Source of the DNA: Acidobacteriota bacterium
GTDB taxonomy: Bacteria; Acidobacteriota; Holophagae; Thermotomaculales; Thermotomaculaceae
DNA length: 6,744 nucleotides
NCBI GenBank assembly: GCA_015487755.1
Contig: WFPG01000113.1
Coordinates: 1-6,744, forward strand
Reading direction: 5' to 3'
The notes under the pieces are model-generated. The model searched no databases. It was not told the DNA's origin and saw nothing but the letters and a program-made list of their open reading frames with translations. The position numbers and the translations under genes are program-made. Below are positions 1 through 5,272 of the stretch, one piece after another (within the stretch, counting starts at the first letter, position 1; each line of letters opens with the position of its first letter).

Positions 1-2
1 TA

Positions 3-332
3 GAGGTGGCAAAAAAGGGCAAAGCCGGGGAAATTTACAATATAGGAAGCGGGCAGGAGAAGAGAAATATAGATGTAGTAAAGGCAATACTTGATTTAAT
101 GGGGAAACCGCACTCTTTAATTGAGTTTGTAAAAGACAGGCCGGGACATGATTTCAGGTATGCCCTTGATTTTTCAAAAATCCAGAAAGAAACAGGCTGG
201 TCTCCCGAAGTTAAATTTGAAGAAGGCATTGAAAAAACAGTTAAATGGAATCTTGAAAATATAGGCTGGCTTATAGAAAAAAAGAAAGATTTAGAGAGGC
301 TATGGGAGAGGGTTTACAAAAAGCAAAAATAG
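3..332 (+). CDS. rfbB: dTDP-glucose 4,6-dehydratase, C-terminal part (5' end outside window)
   Basis: RfbB/RmlB converts dTDP-glucose to dTDP-4-dehydro-6-deoxyglucose, the second step of dTDP-L-rhamnose synthesis, in the cytoplasm. Only about the last 109 residues are present. The frame is open to the left edge, so the GTG at position 6 is an internal valine codon rather than a start. Visible family hallmarks are GEIYNIGSG, which closes the extended-SDR fold, and RPGHDFRYA followed by a DFSKI and GW-P segment, the conserved C-terminal substrate-domain signature of RfbB (commonly RPGHDRRYA). The protein ends in a Lys-rich tail after the usual WN/W motif. The catalytic YxxxK and the nucleotide-binding glycine motif lie upstream of the window. 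The gene overlaps rfbD by 31 bp, so the two are cotranscribed. Other nucleotide-sugar 4,6-dehydratases are possible, but the RfbB signature and the rfbD neighbour make this call firm. Confidence 0.93.
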   Translation, partial: EVAKKGKAGEIYNIGSGQEKRNIDVVKAILDLMGKPHSLIEFVKDRPGHDFRYALDFSKIQKETGWSPEVKFEEGIEKTVKWNLENIGWLIEKKKDLERLWERVYKKQK

Positions 333-1165
333 TAATTACAGGGAAAAACGGACAACTTGCAAAAGAATTTATAACACTTTTATCAGAAAAAGGGTTAAAC
401 TTTATAGCCTTTGACAAAAGCGAATTTGACATATCGGATTTTGAAACAGTTAGAAAAAGGCTAAAAGAGACAAAGCCTGATATTTTAATCAATTGCGCGG
501 CATACAACCTTGTTGACAGAGCGGAAGAAGACAGAAAAAACTGCTATCTAACAAACACAAAAGGGGCTGAAAACTTTGCAAAATTATGCTCGGAAATAAA
601 TTGCAAAATTGTGCACTACAGCACAGATTATGTTTTTGACGGCAAAAAAAACTCTCTTTACATTGAAAAAGACACCCCCAATCCTTTAAACTATTACGGA
701 AAGACAAAGTTAGAGGGGGAAAACAAAATCAAAGAGCACTGCGAAAACTATTTGATTTTCAGGGTAAGCTGGCTTTACGGAAAAGGCAAAAACAACTTTG
801 TAATGAAATTTTTAAATTGGGCTAAACACAACGATACTTTGCAGATAGCGGAAAACGAGGTTTCAATCCCTACAAGCGCAAAGAGGGTTGCGGCTATTAC
901 GGTAAAAGCCCTGGCTAACGGATTAAAGGGGCTTTATCACCTTACAAATTCCGGCTATGTTTCAAGATTCGGGCTTGCTTTAAAGGTTAAAGAAATACTG
1001 AAACTTAGAAACAATATTGTTCCGGTAAATTCAGAGATTTTCAATTTAAAGGCAAAAAGGCCTGATTTTTCAGCAATGGACAACTCTTTAATAGCAAAAA
1101 GCCTTGATATAAGCATCCCTCTATGGCATGAAGATTTAAAAGAATTTTTAAGGGAGATAGAATGA
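302..1165 (+). CDS. rfbD: dTDP-4-dehydrorhamnose reductase
   Basis: RfbD/RmlD carries out the final NAD(P)H-dependent reduction of dTDP-4-dehydro-L-rhamnose to dTDP-L-rhamnose in the cytoplasm. At 287 residues it has normal family length. An N-terminal Rossmann strand leads into TGKNGQL (residues 13-19), the dinucleotide-binding loop. NCAAYNLVDRAE (64-75) and STDYVFDG (107-114) are classic RmlD motifs. The catalytic pair is Y132 and K136 in YYGKTK. The C-terminal RPDFSAMDNS matches the RP-S-LDN substrate-side motif of the family. The ATG at 302 is preceded by AGAGAGG (293-299) only two bases away, which is close for a ribosome-binding site. No other in-frame start precedes the Rossmann strand, so ATG 302 stands. 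The start lies inside rfbB (31-bp overlap) and the stop overlaps manC by 4 bp, implying translational coupling along a sugar-nucleotide operon. Confidence 0.95.
   Translation: MGEGLQKAKIVITGKNGQLAKEFITLLSEKGLNFIAFDKSEFDISDFETVRKRLKETKPDILINCAAYNLVDRAEEDRKNCYLTNTKGAENFAKLCSEINCKIVHYSTDYVFDGKKNSLYIEKDTPNPLNYYGKTKLEGENKIKEHCENYLIFRVSWLYGKGKNNFVMKFLNWAKHNDTLQIAENEVSIPTSAKRVAAITVKALANGLKGLYHLTNSGYVSRFGLALKVKEILKLRNNIVPVNSEIFNLKAKRPDFSAMDNSLIAKSLDISIPLWHEDLKEFLREIE
1151..1156 (+). promoter_or_regulatory. ribosome binding site of manC
   Basis: AGGGAG lies five bases before the ATG at 1162, within the last codons of rfbD. It supports the manC start and the 4-bp ATGA stop/start overlap at 1162-1165, an arrangement typical of coupled translation. 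Confidence 0.7.
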
Positions 1166-2574
1166 GGGAAATAGTAAACATAGTCCTTGCAGGCGGAAGC
1201 GGGACAAGGCTGTGGCCTATTAGTAGGGTTTTGCTTCCGAAACAGTTTTTAAAACTTTACGGAAAACTGTCATTTTTTCAGCAAACAATTTTAAGGCATA
1301 AAGACTTTACAGACAAAACCATAGTGGTTGTAAACGATAAACAGTATTTTCTTGCACTGGAACAACTTGAAGAAATTGGAATGGAAGATAAGGTAACCTT
1401 TGTTATAGAAACAGCCGCAAGAAATACAGCCCCTGCAATTTGCCTTGCGTCAATGCTTTTAAGGGGGGAAGACATTGCGGTGGTTACCCCGTCAGACCAT
1501 TTAATCAAAAATACGGAAAGTTATAGAAAAGACTTTGACAGCGCAGTGAAATTTTTAAGTGACAACTGTATTCTTACATTCGGCATTAAACCTGAATCCC
1601 CTAAAACAGATTACGGTTATATTGAAACAGGGGAAAAGATTGAAGACAGTATCTTTAAAACAGTAAAGTTCCACGAAAAACCGGATAAAAAAACTGCCGA
1701 AACTTATTTGAAAAAAGGTAATTTCTTCTGGAACAGCGGCATCTTTGCCTTTAAAGTAAAAACATTTTTAAATGAGCTTGAAAAATTTGAACCGGAAATT
1801 TACAAAGCATGCCAGCAGGCATTTTTAGACAGCAAAATGAGGGACAACATTATCAGGTTTAAAAGGGAATTAATGGAACAAATCCCTGCAAACAGCATAG
1901 ATTATGCGGTAATGGAAAAAACAGACAAAGGCATTACAAAACTTGCATCTTTTGATTGGTCTGATGTGGGAAGTTTTGATTCCCTCTACCAAATCCACAA
2001 AAAAGACAAAAATAACAACGCAATATACAGGGAAGAAAACTTAATAAATTTAGGCTCTAAAAATAACCTTATAATCACTTCCAGAAAAAGGGCAATGGTA
2101 ACAATTGATATCAATGATTTAATTGTGGTTGATACAAAAGACGGAATATTGATTTCAAACAAGGGAAGTTCATCAAAAGTTAAGGAAGCGGTTAAACTGC
2201 TTAAAGAAAAAAACAGCGAAATTGTGGAAAGCCATATTACAACTTTCAGGCCGTGGGGCAGTTTTACCGTGCTTGCCTCAAATAAAATGTACAAAGTAAA
2301 AAAGATTTATGTTAAACCTCATAAAAGGCTTTCATTACAGTATCACAAACATAGAAGTGAGCACTGGGTTGTGGTTGAGGGGCAGGCCAAGGTTACCATA
2401 GGCAACGCCGTAATGCTAATTAAAGAAAATGAAAGTGTTTATGTGCCTATAGGAGAAAAACACAGGCTGGAAAACCCCACCGACAAAGACCTTGAGATAA
2501 TAGAAATTCAAGTTGGATTCCCGTTAACGGAAGACGATATAGTCAGGATTGAGGACGACTATAAAAGGGATTAA
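1162..2574 (+). CDS. manC: bifunctional mannose-1-phosphate guanylyltransferase / mannose-6-phosphate isomerase
   Basis: This AlgA/ManC/CpsB-type enzyme makes GDP-mannose from mannose-1-phosphate and GTP. The family's C-terminal cupin isomerises fructose-6-phosphate to mannose-6-phosphate. At 470 residues it has the normal length of the bifunctional form. The nucleotidyltransferase half shows AGGSGTRLWP (10-19) with PKQF (26-29), RNTAPAI (87-93), TPSDH (109-113), TDYGYIE (149-155), FHEKP (170-174), WNSGIF (190-195), SIDYAVME (245-252) and DWSDVGS (265-271). The type II phosphomannose isomerase half starts at RPWGSF (363-368). It carries the likely metal ligands Q393, H395, E400 and H434. Both active sites therefore look intact. 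The product feeds GDP-mannose-derived sugars (mannose, fucose, GDP-rhamnose) into surface glycans. It is the last gene of the plus-strand operon and ends one base from the convergent block. The symbol algA would be equally valid. Confidence 0.96.
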   Translation: MREIVNIVLAGGSGTRLWPISRVLLPKQFLKLYGKLSFFQQTILRHKDFTDKTIVVVNDKQYFLALEQLEEIGMEDKVTFVIETAARNTAPAICLASMLLRGEDIAVVTPSDHLIKNTESYRKDFDSAVKFLSDNCILTFGIKPESPKTDYGYIETGEKIEDSIFKTVKFHEKPDKKTAETYLKKGNFFWNSGIFAFKVKTFLNELEKFEPEIYKACQQAFLDSKMRDNIIRFKRELMEQIPANSIDYAVMEKTDKGITKLASFDWSDVGSFDSLYQIHKKDKNNNAIYREENLINLGSKNNLIITSRKRAMVTIDINDLIVVDTKDGILISNKGSSSKVKEAVKLLKEKNSEIVESHITTFRPWGSFTVLASNKMYKVKKIYVKPHKRLSLQYHKHRSEHWVVVEGQAKVTIGNAVMLIKENESVYVPIGEKHRLENPTDKDLEIIEIQVGFPLTEDDIVRIEDDYKRD

Positions 2575-2575
2575 A

Positions 2576-2767
2576 CTACTCTTCTTCCCCGAAGAAAAAG
2601 TAATGTGCACATTCTTTTGAGCAAAACTCCCTACCGCCCATGTTGTAAGCACAATTTATACAAAAATAATTAAAACAGATGGGACACTTCTTCAAAGTGG
2701 TGGTTTCCTTCTCGGTTATTCCGCACTTTGAACACTTTTTTAAATCTCTATCATCGTCAAAAGGCAT
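2576..2767 (-). CDS. small eight-cysteine zinc-finger protein, function unknown
   Basis: A 63-residue soluble protein that I cannot assign to a named family. It has four Cys pairs: C12/C15, C28/C31, C36/C39 and C49/C53. The spacing C-x2-C-x12-C-x2-C-x4-C-x2-C-x9-C-x3-C is what is expected of a two-zinc domain. It resembles the cross-brace arrangement of FYVE/RING-like and MYND-like fingers, with the FCSKEC segment being MYND/HIT-like. H55 could be an alternative ligand. The N-terminus is acidic (FDDDRD) and the C-terminus is aromatic then acidic (YFFFGEEE), so the finger makes up almost the whole protein. There is no signal peptide or membrane segment. Its ATG follows the histidine-kinase stop after one base (TGA-T-ATG), and it is the last gene of the minus-strand block. 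Coding status is supported by the regular Cys pattern and tight packing. Zinc binding is inferred, and a role in protein or nucleic-acid contacts is only a guess. Confidence 0.82.
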   Translation of the reverse strand: MPFDDDRDLKKCSKCGITEKETTTLKKCPICFNYFCINCAYNMGGREFCSKECAHYFFFGEEE

Positions 2768-2768
2768 A

Positions 2769-3569
2769 TCACTTCACCGGTAGTTTTACTATAAAAACGG
2801 TTCCAACTCCCTTTTTACTGTTAACCGTTATCTCCCCACCGTGTGCCTCAACCGCAAGTTTACAAAAAGCAAGGCCTATGCCTTTGTTAAGCTCGTTTTT
2901 GGAAGAAACAGGGTTAAGTTGTACAAACTCTTCAAATATTTTTTCAAGGTCAACCTCTTCCATACCCTGTCCGTTATCAATCAACTTTATTTCAAAAAAA
3001 TTTTTCTCTTTATCCATTGAAACGGAAATTTCAATTCTCCCTTTACCCTTTTCTGTATATTTCAAAGAATTTGCAATCAGGTTTTCAAGAACCCTTTTTA
3101 TTATCTCCCTGTCAATATAAACAGTATCAAAGGATTGAGGCGGATAAAAAACAATTTCCTTTTTTTCAAGTTCAAGTGCAATTTGAAATGTTTCCCTTGC
3201 CTCTTCCACAAGGTTAGGCAAATCGGTAGGTTCTTTCTTAATTTTAAAGGTTTTACCGGAATATTTAGCAATATCCAATGCGTTTAAAATCATTGTAAAC
3301 ACACGGTTGGCAGAATCAAGGGCAATGTTTAAATACTTTTTTCTCTCCCTTTCGTTAATCTCTTCGTCTCTTGCAATTTCAAGTGCCGTTTTTACGGCAG
3401 AGAGAGGGTTTTTCATATCATGAACAAACATTTCGAGGTATTTTTTCTGATTTTCGGTCTTCTCCTTTTCGGAAAGAATCATCTTTTTAGTTCTAAAATA
3501 TACAAAAATAAGGACAATATTTAAAAACAAACTTATCAATAAAGCGACTACAATTCCATTCATACCCAT
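2769..3569 (-). CDS. membrane-anchored sensor histidine kinase without a recognisable sensor domain
   Basis: An ATP-dependent histidine autokinase that should donate phosphate to a response regulator. One hydrophobic helix (about residues 6-25) is followed by a basic stop-transfer RTKK and a short, probably coiled linker. The HisKA H-box HDMKNPL then follows, with phospho-acceptor H50. The HATPase_c domain is complete: N-box ENLIANSLKY (N163, N167), G1 box DNGQGM (198-203), F-box IFEEF (211-215), G2 box GIGL (230-233) and G3 GVGTVF (254-259). At 266 residues it is short for the family: there is no periplasmic loop and no PAS, GAF or HAMP segment, so input must come through the membrane helix or a partner. 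It starts 25 bp after dppC, with no good Shine-Dalgarno sequence before ATG 3569; the second ATG at 3563 is possible. No receiver-domain protein is encoded in the window, so its target is unknown. Confidence 0.93.
   Translation of the reverse strand: MGMNGIVVALLISLFLNIVLIFVYFRTKKMILSEKEKTENQKKYLEMFVHDMKNPLSAVKTALEIARDEEINERERKKYLNIALDSANRVFTMILNALDIAKYSGKTFKIKKEPTDLPNLVEEARETFQIALELEKKEIVFYPPQSFDTVYIDREIIKRVLENLIANSLKYTEKGKGRIEISVSMDKEKNFFEIKLIDNGQGMEEVDLEKIFEEFVQLNPVSSKNELNKGIGLAFCKLAVEAHGGEITVNSKKGVGTVFIVKLPVK
2774..2778 (-). promoter_or_regulatory. ribosome binding site of the small zinc-finger gene
   Basis: GGTGA on the minus strand, complementary to the 3' end of 16S rRNA, sits six bases before the ATG at 2767 and inside the last codons of the histidine kinase gene. 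It fixes the start of the small gene and suggests termination-reinitiation coupling to the kinase. Confidence 0.5.
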
Positions 3570-3594
3570 ATTATTGAACTTTTTTAATATTTTA

Positions 3595-4359
3595 TCAATC
3601 TATTTTTAGAAAATTTTTTATACATAACACAGAAACAGTCAAAAATATTCCGGGAATAATGGATATATAAGGAGCAACAAGTATAAACTCTTTCCCGTCT
3701 GCTATTATGTTTCCCCATGAAGGGAGAGGGGGTTTTATCCCTATACCTAAAAAACTCAAAGAAGCCTCAACAATTATAGCGCCGGCAAATGAAAGCAGCA
3801 ATTGAACCAATAAAGGGGATTTAATATTGGGAAGTATGTGCTTTATGACGGCCTTTAATACCCTTTCCCCGGAAGCAATAGAGTAAATAAAATAATCTTC
3901 TTTAAGTTTGGAAATTATCAACCCTCTGGAAAGCCTGGCAAAACCCACCCATCCAGATACGCTTAAAGCCACGACCACTCCTACAATTCCACCTTTAAAA
4001 AAAGCGGCAAACACTATGGCAAGCAACATTCCGGGAAAGGATTGGAAAACATCTATTAAAGACACAAGCAATTTGTCCACTATCCCGCCTTTAACAGAAG
4101 CAAAAAATGCCACAAAAAAGCCTACTGTAAGGGATATCAAAACCGCTATAAAAGAGATTGAAAAAGAGATAAGCCCGCCTAAACAAACCCTTGAAATCAA
4201 CTCCCTGCCTAAATAATCAGTCCCGAAAGGGTGCTCAAAAGAGGGGGGAAGAAGCCTTTCTGACAGGTTTACCGAATAGTAATCAGGTTTTAAAAGAAAA
4301 CCTATAACACAAATAAATAGAATTGCAAAAAACAAAAACCTATAAATCCCTTTTTTCAA
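3595..4359 (-). CDS. peptide-type ABC transporter permease, DppC/OppC family
   Basis: An integral inner-membrane subunit of a peptide/nickel-type (PepT family) ABC importer, paired with the upstream DppB-like subunit. An N-terminal helix (about residues 7-22) is followed by the family signature HPFGTDYLGRE at residues 43-53. Further membrane spans, the SFPGMLLAI segment, and the EAA cytoplasmic loop that docks the ATPase (ASGERVLKAVIKHILPN, about residues 162-178) follow. EASLSFLGIG and PSWGN are further DppC hallmarks. I chose the TTG at 4359 because GGAGAG lies six bases upstream. Another in-frame TTG at 4377 would add six residues and lengthen the overlap with dppB from 20 to 38 bp. From 4359 the protein has 254 residues, on the short side for the family. 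The end lacks the usual gene-family tail (N-LGD-LRD-LDP), finishing in a short basic helix instead. The substrate is not readable from sequence. Confidence 0.92.
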   Translation of the reverse strand: MKKGIYRFLFFAILFICVIGFLLKPDYYSVNLSERLLPPSFEHPFGTDYLGRELISRVCLGGLISFSISFIAVLISLTVGFFVAFFASVKGGIVDKLLVSLIDVFQSFPGMLLAIVFAAFFKGGIVGVVVALSVSGWVGFARLSRGLIISKLKEDYFIYSIASGERVLKAVIKHILPNIKSPLLVQLLLSFAGAIIVEASLSFLGIGIKPPLPSWGNIIADGKEFILVAPYISIIPGIFLTVSVLCIKNFLKID

Positions 4360-5272
4360 ACCCCACTCTCCTGTCAAGATAGCCTATTAAAATATCCCCT
4401 AACAAATTTGAATAAATATAAACCACAGCAATAAAAATTGCCAGAGACTGAACAAGGGGGTAGTCTCTTACATTTATGGCTGTTATTAAAAGAAGCCCTA
4501 TACCGTCCCAGGAAAAAATTGTCTCAGTGATTATTGCCCCGGTTAACAGAAAGCCTAACTGCAAAAACAAAACCATAACGACGGGAATTAAAGCGTTTTT
4601 AACAATATGCTTAAAAAATATTAAAAACTCCTTAACCCCCCTTGTTTTTAAAGCAACTGTAAACCTTTTGTTTGTCTGGGCTAACAACTCGTTTCTAAAA
4701 ATGTGTAAAAGGTAACTTCCCATAGGAAGGGACAATGTTAAAGCAGGCAGAAACACATGGTAAAAACCTCCCGTCCCTGAAACGGGGAATATTTTAAGTT
4801 TAACCGAAAAAACAATTAAAAGCAGAATTCCAAGCCAGAATGAGGGGACAGACATCCCTATTGTGGCTAAAAAGGTTATCAACCTGTCGGGAAACCTTCC
4901 TTTAAATCTAACCGCAATAAATGACAGGGAGAAAGAAATAAAGATTGCCATAAAAAAAGCAACCCCGCCTAAAAAAAGGGTGTTTTTGAATTTGGATTTT
5001 ATTACTGAAAAACAGGGCTTGCCGAAATAAATTGAGTTGCCCCCGCCTTTGAAAAAAACATTCTTTAGAAAAAACACAGCCTGAACAATAATTGGCTTAT
5101 CCAATGCATACTCTTTTTCAACCTTTGTTTTTAATACGGCAGAGGCATTTTCCCCGACAAGTATATCCACAGGGTTGCCGGGAGCAATGTGAATAAGGAA
5201 AAACACCGTAATAACGACGGCAAAAACTGTCGGAATTGAAAAAAGCACCCTTTTTACAATATAATCAATCAT
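4340..5272 (-). CDS. peptide-type ABC transporter permease, DppB/OppB family
   Basis: An inner-membrane permease subunit of a dipeptide/oligopeptide/nickel-type ABC importer, expected to pair with the following DppC-like protein. At 310 residues it has typical length. It opens with the family pattern YIVKRVLFSIPT, a first membrane helix (about 9-29) and HIAPGNP (28-34). The extracytoplasmic stretch contains ALDKPIIVQ (56-64), the counterpart of the usual LGLDQP-VQY. Further helices lead to SVPSFWLGILL (141-151), and the EAA ATPase-docking loop runs about 204-230, with the conserved G212 and NALIP at 226-230. ETIFSWDGIGLLL (250-262) and RDYPLVQ (269-275) are DppB signatures. Its ATG lies inside the end of the regulator gene (8-bp overlap), with GGGA seven bases upstream. 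No substrate-binding protein or ATPase gene is visible, so those must be off-window or shared with another system. Confidence 0.94.
   Translation of the reverse strand: MIDYIVKRVLFSIPTVFAVVITVFFLIHIAPGNPVDILVGENASAVLKTKVEKEYALDKPIIVQAVFFLKNVFFKGGGNSIYFGKPCFSVIKSKFKNTLFLGGVAFFMAIFISFSLSFIAVRFKGRFPDRLITFLATIGMSVPSFWLGILLLIVFSVKLKIFPVSGTGGFYHVFLPALTLSLPMGSYLLHIFRNELLAQTNKRFTVALKTRGVKEFLIFFKHIVKNALIPVVMVLFLQLGFLLTGAIITETIFSWDGIGLLLITAINVRDYPLVQSLAIFIAVVYIYSNLLGDILIGYLDRRVGFEKRDL
4366..4371 (-). promoter_or_regulatory. ribosome binding site of the dppC-like gene
   Basis: GGAGAG on the minus strand, six bases before the TTG at 4359 and inside the 3' end of the dppB-like gene. It is the reason for preferring the downstream TTG over the TTG at 4377, which has no comparable site at the right distance. 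Confidence 0.6.

Noticed and set aside
304..312. Strong GGGAGAGGG ribosome-binding-like site just after the rfbD ATG
   Set aside because: No ATG, GTG or TTG in the rfbD frame follows before the Rossmann strand, so it cannot serve an alternative rfbD start.
271..507. Minus-strand open frames opposite rfbD and manC (271-507, 489-707, 1278-1508, 1986-2294)
   Set aside because: They lie wholly within well-supported genes of the other strand and have low-complexity compositions typical of complementary frames.
2582..2596. Small hairpin TTCTTC-CCC-GAAGAA just inside the convergent junction as a terminator
   Set aside because: The stem is only six A/T-rich pairs and neither strand has a U-tract after it. 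It lies in the acidic C-terminal codons (GEEE) of the zinc-finger gene, which explains the sequence.
2728..3120. 130-codon plus-strand open frame opposite the histidine kinase
   Set aside because: It is antisense to intact kinase and zinc-finger codons, is Ser/Phe/Pro-rich as expected of a shadow frame, and shows no domain or ribosome-binding site. The same applies to plus-strand frames at 3908-4216, 4476-4715 and 5356-5688.
3570..3594. A/T-rich 25-bp gap before the histidine kinase as an internal promoter
   Set aside because: It contains only generic A/T runs. No paired -35/-10 or sigma-54 -24/-12 elements can be made out.
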